The translations under genes were made by a program, and so were the position numbers. Below the pieces are notes generated by a model. It saw only the letters and a program-made list of their open reading frames with translations, did no database searches and was not told the origin of the DNA. Shown here piece by piece: positions 1-5,737 of a stretch of DNA of 8,484 bases. Position 1 is the stretch's first letter. Every line of letters begins with the position of its first letter. This DNA is from Anaerolineales bacterium (GTDB lineage: Bacteria > Chloroflexota > Anaerolineae > Anaerolineales > Villigracilaceae). The stretch is from positions 1 to 8,484 of the forward strand of contig JAQTWR010000101.1 of assembly GCA_028689195.1 (NCBI GenBank), in the 5' to 3' direction.

Positions 1-2193
1 CTCGAACCAACTGACGCCCACCACCGGCACAATGGGATTGCTCAATTCGATGCTGTGCCAGTAATAGGGCGCGTTCCTCTTCGCGGAAGGACGATGTTCG
101 AGCCAGTCGCGCGCCACAGATTCGAGCGTGCGCGAATCATATTTCCCTGTGCGCCATTCCCAACCTTCGTCGCTCCAATATTCGCGGGCTTGGTATCCGT
201 CTTCTTTAACAAAGCGCGCAAACTGAATATTGGTGACGGGATACTTGCCGATGAAATACATATACGGAATTTCTTTCAGTTCTTTACGAAGACCAGATTG
301 AAATACTCCCGCGGGGATTTCCGCAAACCGATCAAGATCCGTGGGCTGCCATTTGAGCCGACCGAGCAGCAACCCGGTGTGCCGCCTCAACTCAGGGCGG
401 ATTTCGCTATCCTGCATGGTCGCCAATAACGCTTGTACAACATGGTCTTTGCTTTGCTGCGGCACGCCGCCGGGCCAGGTATCTAACACGGCGTCGCCGG
501 CAAGCGCCACCGCCTCGCCCGCTGGACCGGGCTTGTTATCCACAAGCGATTCGACCACCTCGCCCGCCACCTTCGGCAGTTGTTGGCGAATTCCCAAATA
601 CCCGATGGTGAGCAGAGTCACTTCGCGCCAGGATTGTTCGCCCACATGCGCCGATAGGGTTTCGATGATCGGCGCCGAATCGCCCTGTCCCTTCAACGCC
701 AGCGCAACCGCCGCGAGATATTCTTCAAAGGTTAAGTGGATGAAGCCATACTCGCCGGGACCGCGTTCGAGCAGCAGCGCGGCGTGTTCGCGCACGTCAA
801 TCAAAAACTGACGCGCAGCCTGATGCGGCGACGCGTCGCTGCGTTCCAAAAAAAGTTCTTCAAGTTTGCGGCGCATATCCTCGCGCCCTACCAGACCAAC
901 GCCCGGGCTGACTTCGTGCATCCACAACGCGAGCGGCGCGAGAATTCGCAGCGTTTGAATTTCGTCAATGTCGCGTCCGGGCGCGCGTCCGCTGAGGCTG
1001 CGCGCGCGATTCCATGTCGAGAGCAGCGTATTCACATATTGATCGTACAGTTGAACGCGGCGCTCGGGCAGCGAAACGCCCTGCCGTTTCATCAACGCGA
1101 GGATGGTGAGCAGCAAAGGCGTGGAAGCCAACTGCCGCACGCCCTGGTTTTGCTGGATCGCGTCGAGCAATTCGCGGCGGTCGGTTTCCGCGTCGGCGCG
1201 CGCGACGGCGGTGTTGCCTTGCGCCTGTTTTTCGAGCGCGCTCGTCCAATAAGTGACGAACTCTTCGATCTCGTCTTCTTCAAAATCAACGATGGTGCAT
1301 TCGACCAAATCTTCGGCGGATGGGCGCACTGCGCGGTAGCCGACCACGCGGCTGGTCAACACAAATTTATTCCCCTCGCGCCGATGGAAGGCGAAGAAGT
1401 CCACTACGCGCTCGACCACCGTGTTGCGTACGTTCAAATCGCGCACTTCGTCGAGACCGTCGAGCAGGATGAGCGCGCGTCCGGCTTTCAGCGCTTCGCT
1501 CAACATTTCGCCGATGGGCAGGTCTGCGCCGATGCCCGCAAAGTATTCGGCGATGAAATCATCGAGGCGAATATCGCGCGTGGAGAGCGCGTTGGCAAAA
1601 GCGGATAAGGGGAGCAGGATCGGCAAATAATCGTCCAGCCCGATCAGTTTCCCTTCTCCGCGCGCAAGACGCAGCGCAAGGTATTTTACAAAAGTGGTTT
1701 TTCCCGCGCCGGGATCGCCCAACACAATAACCCCCGAATGTTTTTGCAAAACTTTCAAAAGCGGAACAGGCTCGCCGAAATGCAAAAGTTCCTGCTCGTC
1801 ATCTGTCACGCCGCGCCCGGCGAGACTCAAATCGCGATTCCACGTTTCGCCTTCGGGCAATTCCATGCGCGCTTTTAGCGGAACATAAAGGTCGAGGAGT
1901 TTTAATCTCAACGGAACGCGGTCTGATACGCCCATCCCTTTGAGGCTGAGATAATAATGGCGGTCTGTCAAATACGCGAGGTAGGCGGCGGTACACTCGC
2001 GGAGTTTCGCGGCGGGCATGGCGGGTTGAAGGTCGCGCCAAAAGCGGTCTGCAAGCACAATGGTTTGCCCGTGAATGATGGCGCTATCTGTTACGGCTCC
2101 CCCAACCGCGATGCTTTGGTCGCCTGATTGAATTTCCTGCTTCGCTTCCGTTCGCTTCGATGTTTTCTTTGATGTAGATTTCTTTTCAGTCAT
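1..2193 (-). CDS. NACHT-domain NTPase with C-terminal FGE-sulfatase domain (partial, 3' end off the left edge)
   Basis: Reading the minus strand from the ATG at 2193 gives 731 uninterrupted codons up to base 1 with no stop. Residues 1-18 are Lys/Ser/Thr-rich. Residues 24-47 carry a short Gly-rich beta-like motif (GDQSIAVGGAVTDS, then IIHGQTIVL) of the sort found near the N-terminus of many NACHT and TIR proteins. Walker A is GDPGAGKTT (159-167), Walker B LILLDGLDEV (241-250), and the sensor-1-like LTSRVVGY lies at 279-286. STPLLLT (357-363) and FIHLTFEEYLAA (484-495) are typical of the post-NACHT helical region. Residues 500-610 look alpha-helical, HEAT-like. From 625 an FGE-sulfatase fold begins: EIPAGVF (625-631), YPVTN (651-655), PVVGVSWFE (723-731). 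About half that domain is present. NACHT proteins are STAND ATPases that oligomerise on sensing a signal; some bacterial ones are antiphage. No known effector domain is seen N-terminally. Start chosen because GAGGT (2202-2198) precedes it. Function in defence or signalling is inference. Confidence 0.93.
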   Translation of the reverse strand, partial: MTEKKSTSKKTSKRTEAKQEIQSGDQSIAVGGAVTDSAIIHGQTIVLADRFWRDLQPAMPAAKLRECTAAYLAYLTDRHYYLSLKGMGVSDRVPLRLKLLDLYVPLKARMELPEGETWNRDLSLAGRGVTDDEQELLHFGEPVPLLKVLQKHSGVIVLGDPGAGKTTFVKYLALRLARGEGKLIGLDDYLPILLPLSAFANALSTRDIRLDDFIAEYFAGIGADLPIGEMLSEALKAGRALILLDGLDEVRDLNVRNTVVERVVDFFAFHRREGNKFVLTSRVVGYRAVRPSAEDLVECTIVDFEEDEIEEFVTYWTSALEKQAQGNTAVARADAETDRRELLDAIQQNQGVRQLASTPLLLTILALMKRQGVSLPERRVQLYDQYVNTLLSTWNRARSLSGRAPGRDIDEIQTLRILAPLALWMHEVSPGVGLVGREDMRRKLEELFLERSDASPHQAARQFLIDVREHAALLLERGPGEYGFIHLTFEEYLAAVALALKGQGDSAPIIETLSAHVGEQSWREVTLLTIGYLGIRQQLPKVAGEVVESLVDNKPGPAGEAVALAGDAVLDTWPGGVPQQSKDHVVQALLATMQDSEIRPELRRHTGLLLGRLKWQPTDLDRFAEIPAGVFQSGLRKELKEIPYMYFIGKYPVTNIQFARFVKEDGYQAREYWSDEGWEWRTGKYDSRTLESVARDWLEHRPSAKRNAPYYWHSIELSNPIVPVVGVSWFE

Positions 2194-2197
2194 TCTG

Positions 2198-2217
2198 ACC
2201 TCGCTCGCGTCAGTATA
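2198..2217 (-). promoter_or_regulatory. Possible -10 box and ribosome binding site of the NACHT gene
   Basis: On the minus strand, TATACT (2217-2212) is a good -10 match just upstream of the NACHT ATG, and GAGGT (2202-2198) is a plausible Shine-Dalgarno site 4 nt before the start. No convincing -35 hexamer sits 16-18 bp upstream, and a -10 this close would leave a 5' leader of only about 12 nt. The Shine-Dalgarno is more secure than the promoter. Confidence 0.3.
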
Positions 2218-2268
2218 CAGCGATTTGATAAAATTGGAGTTAACTGAATTGAAAGGTGATTCTCAACC

Positions 2269-2296
2269 TTGACATATCTTTCGTTCTGTATATAAT
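2269..2296 (+). promoter_or_regulatory. Sigma70-type promoter of the T-box/trpB2 unit
   Basis: TTGACA (2269-2274) and TATAAT (2291-2296) are both perfect consensus hexamers, separated by 16 bp. Transcription should start around 2303, immediately upstream of the T-box Stem I. The strength of the promoter fits a gene controlled by transcription attenuation, where initiation is constitutive and the leader decides read-through. It lies about 75 bp from the divergent NACHT start codon. Confidence 0.88.
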
Positions 2297-2302
2297 CACG
2301 CG

Positions 2303-2634
2303 AAATATACAAAGGCTGTGACGAGGACGAGTAAGCGTGTACGACGGTTCAGAGAGCAGGTAGAAACGGTGAGAGACCTGCCCGAAACGACAATGCCGAA
2401 TGGACCTCCGAGCCGCAGGATGAAAAGGCTTTTGCCTGAGTAGGCTTCGTCGGGACGCTCCCGTTACAGGGCTAGAGCATACGTCAATAAACGACCGTGC
2501 TTGAAAAGAGTGAGGCTGGCTTCCCGTTGCATCATAACGGGATTTTTTGTTAAAGCCATTTGGTCAGCCTAAGTTGGGTGGCACCACGGATGCGTCAGCG
2601 TTCGTCCCTTTTGGGATGAACGCTGTATTTTTTT
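2303..2634 (+). ncRNA. T-box riboswitch leader, tRNA-Trp specific
   Basis: The leader senses uncharged tRNA and controls transcription of the downstream unit. Stem I closes with GGCT (2314-2317)/AGCC (2411-2414) and GAGG (2323-2326)/CCTC (2405-2408). The specifier loop shows AGTA (2330-2333) opposite GAA (2398-2400), followed by TGG at 2401-2403, the tryptophan codon. The upper Stem I helix is GCAGGT (2356-2361)/ACCTGC (2376-2381). An extended Stem III-like hairpin is built from AGGCTG (2513-2518)/CAGCCT (2565-2570). The hallmark T-box GGGTGGCACCACGG lies at 2576-2589; its bulge begins TGGC (2579-2582), which pairs with a tRNA ending GCCA, as expected for bacterial tRNA-Trp with discriminator G73. 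The antiterminator can form from GGG (2576-2578)/CCC (2606-2608) and ACGGA (2586-2590)/TTCGT (2601-2605), using the same bases as the 5' strand of the terminator. The amino-acid assignment agrees with the trpB2 gene downstream. Confidence 0.95.
2597..2634 (+). terminator. T-box rho-independent terminator
   Basis: AGCGTTCGTCCC (2597-2608) pairs with GGGATGAACGCT (2613-2624) over 12 bp with one G-U pair and a TTTT loop, followed after GTA by seven T (2628-2634). Its 5' strand overlaps the antiterminator, so the two structures are mutually exclusive. Charged tRNA-Trp should favour this hairpin and stop transcription before trpB2. Confidence 0.93.
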
Positions 2635-2645
2635 ACCCCCCCCCA

Positions 2646-2741
2646 AGACCTGACAGGTTTTCACAGCAGTTCGATCAACCAAGTAGATGTGATTCATAGA
2701 GACCCAGATCAATTCACGTTGCGCTAAAACCTGTCAGGTCT
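2646..2741. repeat. 96-bp element with perfect 16-bp terminal inverted repeats
   Basis: AGACCTGACAGGTTTT (2646-2661) is exactly reverse-complemented at 2726-2741. Each arm is itself nearly palindromic (ACCTG-A-CAGGT). The 64-bp interior has no ORF. The element lies between the T-box terminator and the first start codon, so it is transcribed into the 5' UTR. It looks like a REP/MITE-type intergenic repeat; from memory, similar CCTGTCAGG palindromes recur in Anaerolineae intergenic DNA, but copy number cannot be judged from one window. A run of nine C (2636-2644) precedes it. Confidence 0.75.
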
Positions 2742-2768
2742 GCATACAAAAAATAAAAAAGGAGAAAC

Positions 2769-2936
2769 ATGGACTCAACAAATCAACCTGAAGCGCAGGA
2801 GACGAAAGCGCAGGACGCAAATTTGCAAGAACGCGCCGTTGAGCCGCGCGCCGATACATCCCTGCCCGCCGCGCAAGCGATCAAGGCGCAGAACGATGCC
2901 GCGGAACAAAACTCCGCGCCGCGATTTATTCCGTAA
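2769..2936 (+). CDS. Hypothetical 55-residue small protein
   Basis: I do not recognise this protein. The ORF starts at an ATG preceded by AAGGAG with a 4-nt gap and ends in TAA 31 nt before the trpB2 start, so it would be the first cistron after the T-box. The product is rich in Ala, Gln, Glu and charged residues ([10 protein letters not shown] at the start, APRFIP at the end), has no hydrophobic segment and no Cys or Trp, and is probably disordered. It contains no Trp codons, so it is not a classic trp attenuator peptide. It is in a different frame from trpB2, so it is not an N-terminal extension of that gene. The ribosome binding site makes translation plausible; it could instead be a translational-coupling leader ORF or a chance ORF. 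Confidence 0.5.
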   Translation: MDSTNQPEAQETKAQDANLQERAVEPRADTSLPAAQAIKAQNDAAEQNSAPRFIP

Positions 2937-2956
2937 TCTATATCAAATTCTATTTT

Positions 2957-2970
2957 TGGAGGAACCCATG
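2957..2970 (+). promoter_or_regulatory. Shine-Dalgarno and start codon of trpB2
   Basis: TGGAGGA (2957-2963) sits 5 nt before the ATG at 2968. This decides the start: the same frame is open upstream to an ATG at 2839, but that 43-residue extension is Arg/Pro-rich, overlaps the small ORF, lacks its own ribosome binding site and is not part of the TrpB2 family. Confidence 0.9.
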
Positions 2971-4332
2971 AACGAACAAACCCGCTTTCAATTGAACGAA
3001 ACCGACTTGCCGAAGTTTTGGTACAACATCTACGGCGATAGCCCCGTGCCGCAAACGCCGACGCTGCACCCCGGCACAATGGAACCCGTCACGCCAGACT
3101 TTTTATCTGTGCTGTTTCCGATGGAGTTGATTATGCAGGAAATCAGCACCGAGCGCTACATCGAGATTCCTGAAGAAGTGCGCGAGATTTATAAACTCTA
3201 TCGCCCCACTCCGCTGCTCCGCGCGCGCCGCTTGGAAAAAGCGCTCGGCACGCCTGCGCACATTTACTATAAATACGAAGGCGTCTCGCCTTCGGGAAGT
3301 CACAAACCCAACACCGCGATTGCGCAGGCGTATTACAACAAAGTCGCCGGCACCAAAGCCATGACCACCGAAACAGGCGCGGGACAGTGGGGTTCTTCGC
3401 TGGCGTTCGCGTGCAATGTTTTCGACATTGATCTCGAAGTGTACATGGTGAAAGTTTCGTATCAACAAAAGCCGTATCGCCGCAATTTGATGGAAACCTA
3501 CGGCGCGAAGGTTTACGCCAGTCCCACCAACTTGACCAATTATGGTCGCTCTGTGCTGGCTGAAACCCCGGATAATCAGGGTTCGCTGGGAATCGCCATT
3601 TCAGAAGCGGTGGAAGTTGCCGCGACCTCCAACGGCGCGAAGAAGTACGGACTAGGCTCGGTGTTGAATCATGTGCTGCTGCACCAGACCGTCATCGGCG
3701 AAGAAGCCTTGAAGCAAATGGATATGGCGGACGAATATCCCGACGTGGTTATCGGCTGCGTCGGCGGCGGATCAAACTTCGCGGGTATCGCCTATCCCTT
3801 CCTGCGCGAAAACCTGAAGAACGGAAAACGCACGCGCCTTGTCGGAGTCGAACCAACCGCCACGCCCACATTGACGAAGGGCGTATACGCCTTCGATTAT
3901 GGCGATACGGCAAAAATGGCGCCGATTGTAAAAATGCATACGCTCGGACACGACTTCATGCCGCCGGGAATCCACGCAGGCGGGTTGCGCTATCACGGCA
4001 TGGCGCCAAGCGTCAGCGCTTTGGTAGACGCGGGCTATATTGACGCGATTGCGGTAAAACAAAAAGCCACATTCGAAGCCGCCGTTCAATTTGCAAAAGA
4101 GGAAGGAATTGTGCCTGCGCCAGAATCCGCGCACGCCATCCGCGCCGCAATTGACGAGGCTCTGGACGCGAAAGCCAAAGGCGAGAAACGCGTCATTTTG
4201 TTCAACCTTTCAGGTCATGGCAATTTCGATATGACGGCGTATGAAACCTACCTTGGCGGAAAATTGGAAGATTACGAGTATCCCGCCGAAGCCGTGAAGG
4301 AATCCATGAGCAAGTTGCCGCAAGTGCCGTAA
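2968..4332 (+). CDS. trpB: TrpB2-type tryptophan synthase beta chain (PLP-dependent)
   Basis: The 454-residue product has the length and motifs of the TrpB2 / TrpB-like family (longer than the ~400-residue TrpB1). It should condense indole with L-serine to give L-tryptophan in the cytoplasm. The PLP Schiff-base lysine is K113 in [11 protein letters not shown]; the catalytic glutamate is E135 in [10 protein letters not shown]; the cofactor phosphate loop is GGGSN (266-270); the C-terminal SGHGNFD (415-421) occupies the position of the pyridine-nitrogen-contacting Ser. The N-terminal FWYNIYGD and [11 protein letters not shown] segments are family-typical. No trpA lies beside it, so it may work alone as an indole-salvage enzyme or with an unlinked TrpA. 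Control by the Trp T-box upstream supports a genuine role in tryptophan supply rather than another PLP lyase activity. The gene ends before a palindromic element and a shared terminator. Confidence 0.96.
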   Translation: MNEQTRFQLNETDLPKFWYNIYGDSPVPQTPTLHPGTMEPVTPDFLSVLFPMELIMQEISTERYIEIPEEVREIYKLYRPTPLLRARRLEKALGTPAHIYYKYEGVSPSGSHKPNTAIAQAYYNKVAGTKAMTTETGAGQWGSSLAFACNVFDIDLEVYMVKVSYQQKPYRRNLMETYGAKVYASPTNLTNYGRSVLAETPDNQGSLGIAISEAVEVAATSNGAKKYGLGSVLNHVLLHQTVIGEEALKQMDMADEYPDVVIGCVGGGSNFAGIAYPFLRENLKNGKRTRLVGVEPTATPTLTKGVYAFDYGDTAKMAPIVKMHTLGHDFMPPGIHAGGLRYHGMAPSVSALVDAGYIDAIAVKQKATFEAAVQFAKEEGIVPAPESAHAIRAAIDEALDAKAKGEKRVILFNLSGHGNFDMTAYETYLGGKLEDYEYPAEAVKESMSKLPQVP

Positions 4333-4349
4333 AAAATAAAACGCGAGAC

Positions 4350-4376
4350 GACAGTCACTTTCTACAAGTGACTGTC
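4350..4376. other. Perfect 11-bp stem-loop after trpB2
   Basis: GACAGTCACTT (4350-4360) and AAGTGACTGTC (4366-4376) form a perfect 11-bp stem with a 5-nt loop, 17 nt after the trpB2 stop. No T run follows on either strand, so it is not a canonical intrinsic terminator. It could protect the 3' end of the mRNA or be a small repeat. Confidence 0.6.
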
Positions 4377-4385
4377 ATCATAAAA

Positions 4386-4538
4386 AACGTCAATAATGGA
4401 TAACGGGATTATGTCATGCTGAGGGGCGTTTTTTGCCCCGAAGCATCTCGGAACGGCTCATTTGAGACCCTTCGGTCACTGAAAAACGCTCCCTCAGGGT
4501 GACATGCTGATGTTTTTGGCTTATCCATTATTCACGTT
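4386..4538. repeat. 153-bp imperfect palindromic, MITE-like element
   Basis: The 18-nt outer arms (4386-4403 and 4521-4538, core AATAATGGATAA/TTATCCATTATT) match in inverted orientation except for one position. A second nested pair, ATGTCA..CTGAGGG (4411-4425) and CCCTCAG..TGACAT (4491-4505), continues inward into GCGTTTTT/AAAAACGC. Small hairpins lie inside: GGGGC/GCCCC (4423-4439) and GACC-CTTC-GGTC (4466-4477). There is no ORF. The GTCATGCTGAG ... CGAAGCATCT ... CTCAGGGTGACAT pattern is, from memory, a widely dispersed non-coding repeat in several bacterial phyla including Chloroflexota. It probably inserted between the two convergent units. Confidence 0.72.
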
Positions 4539-4572
4539 AAAAAAGTCCGATTCAAAAGAATCGGACTTTTTT
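4539..4572. terminator. Bidirectional rho-independent terminator between trpB2 and the FIST gene
   Basis: Six A (4539-4544), then GTCCGATTC (4545-4553), loop AAAA, GAATCGGAC (4558-4566) and six T (4567-4572). The perfect 9-bp stem is flanked by A and T tracts on both sides, so it works on either strand and can end both convergent units. The stop codon of the FIST gene (4573-4571) overlaps its T tract. Confidence 0.92.
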
Positions 4573-5728
4573 ATTCCTGCGGCTCTTCGCCAAAGGCGAT
4601 TACCACAATATGTTGGTTCAAAAATTTTGGAGTTGCGCCAGCAACGGGAACGATCTGCCCCAATGTGTATCCGCCCGCAATGACAACGTTTGCGCCCAAA
4701 ATCTCTTGCATGGCGGCAATCTCGACGCCGGGCTGCGCTTTGAGCAGCATCTGCCAGCTCACGTCCACAAGCGCGAGAGCAAACACGGGTTTGACGTCGC
4801 CGAGTTGTTTTAAGGCGTCTTGCGCGGCTTGACGCGCTGCGCGTTCACATGCTGTGCGGCTGCCCACTAAAAGGAAAGCGTCAATCCCGTCGCGGATGGG
4901 GGCGTTCATACGGAAGCTGCCGTCCGCTTCGACGCGAATCGGCGCGCGCACAACGACCTCTTCGCCCTGTTCGACGCCAAGCGGATACAAGCGCGCGAGG
5001 TAATTCAACGGCGGAAACGCCCAATCGCGCGCGGGGTATCCGAATAGTTCGGCGTAGGCTTCTGAGGCGGGGCGACCATCCAAAGTCCGCAGCCAAAATC
5101 CGCGCGAGCGGGTTACGCGGAATTGACTCCCGACCGGGTCCCAGCCGTGAGCATATCCAATTCCCATTTTGAGATTTCCGCGCATGACCGCCGCGACCAA
5201 TCCGCCTGCGCCCGATTGCGCGCTTGCCATTTGATAGGTGTTGCCTGTGTGCAGGTCGCCGCCAGAAAGCGCGCCCGCGATGTGCATACCGGGAGTCAAC
5301 GCTTTGCAAAACTGCTCGGCGTCGCCGTTGAATCCGTCGGCGAAGAAAAGCAGGGATTGGCGTTCAACGCGCGCGGCGGTATGTTGCGAAATCTTTGTTG
5401 CCGTGTCGCGTCCCGACTGCGCGTATCCCGGAAGCCACATTGCGTCGGCTTGAAAATCGCCGCTCAAAAGCGCTACGACGACGGAGTGCGGATGATAGCC
5501 CTCGTGCGTGAGTCCGGCGGAGGAACTGAAGCCGATCATGGGTGCTTCGCCCAAGAGGCTGGAGACGCCGCTTAAAACCTCGCGCGCCTGATATTGGTGC
5601 GAAGCGATTACGATGGCGAGATTTGGCGCGTTTACGCCCATGCGATTTAACGCCTGATGCGCCGCTTGTAAACCGGCTTCGCGCCCGTCCAACGCCTGCG
5701 CTGTTCCTACGGATACGGTGAATGCCAT
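4571..5728 (-). CDS. FIST-domain signal-sensing protein
   Basis: The 385-residue product is a stand-alone FIST protein: FIST_N roughly 30-215 and FIST_C roughly 220-370. Seen motifs are IGFSSSAGLTHEG (65-77), the GALSGGD loop (152-158), GIGYAHGWDPVG (189-200) followed by RVTRSRG and LDGRPASEAYAELFG (216-230), which mark the FIST_N to FIST_C transition, and a C-terminal GGYTLGQI (352-359) with N371 in the place of the family's GEI...N segment. FIST domains are ligand-binding sensory modules, proposed to bind small molecules such as amino acids, usually fused to or encoded beside signalling proteins. There is no output domain, signal peptide or membrane segment, so it should be cytoplasmic. It starts 9 nt after the kinase stop with only a weak GAGG site (5736-5733), suggesting translational coupling and a shared operon. 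Its ligand cannot be read from sequence. Confidence 0.92.
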   Translation of the reverse strand: MAFTVSVGTAQALDGREAGLQAAHQALNRMGVNAPNLAIVIASHQYQAREVLSGVSSLLGEAPMIGFSSSAGLTHEGYHPHSVVVALLSGDFQADAMWLPGYAQSGRDTATKISQHTAARVERQSLLFFADGFNGDAEQFCKALTPGMHIAGALSGGDLHTGNTYQMASAQSGAGGLVAAVMRGNLKMGIGYAHGWDPVGSQFRVTRSRGFWLRTLDGRPASEAYAELFGYPARDWAFPPLNYLARLYPLGVEQGEEVVVRAPIRVEADGSFRMNAPIRDGIDAFLLVGSRTACERAARQAAQDALKQLGDVKPVFALALVDVSWQMLLKAQPGVEIAAMQEILGANVVIAGGYTLGQIVPVAGATPKFLNQHIVVIAFGEEPQE

Positions 5729-5737
5729 AACGCCTCG

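Noticed and set aside
736..1608. 290-codon plus-strand ORF
   Set aside because: It is antisense to the NACHT core, where the minus frame gives Walker A, Walker B and family motifs without a break; the plus product has no family features.
2646..2741. CRISPR repeat or insertion-sequence end
   Set aside because: There are only two arms in inverted orientation, no repeated spacer pattern and no transposase ORF.
2769..2936. Small ORF as a trp leader (attenuator) peptide
   Set aside because: It has no Trp codons and lies downstream of the terminator, so ribosome stalling on Trp cannot control that terminator.
2839..2967. N-terminal extension giving a 497-residue TrpB2
   Set aside because: The extension is Arg/Pro-rich, overlaps the small ORF and has no ribosome binding site, whereas TGGAGGA sits correctly before the ATG at 2968.
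4350..4376. Stem-loop as the trpB2 intrinsic terminator
   Set aside because: No T tract follows on either strand; the hairpin at 4539-4572 with A and T tracts is the better terminator.
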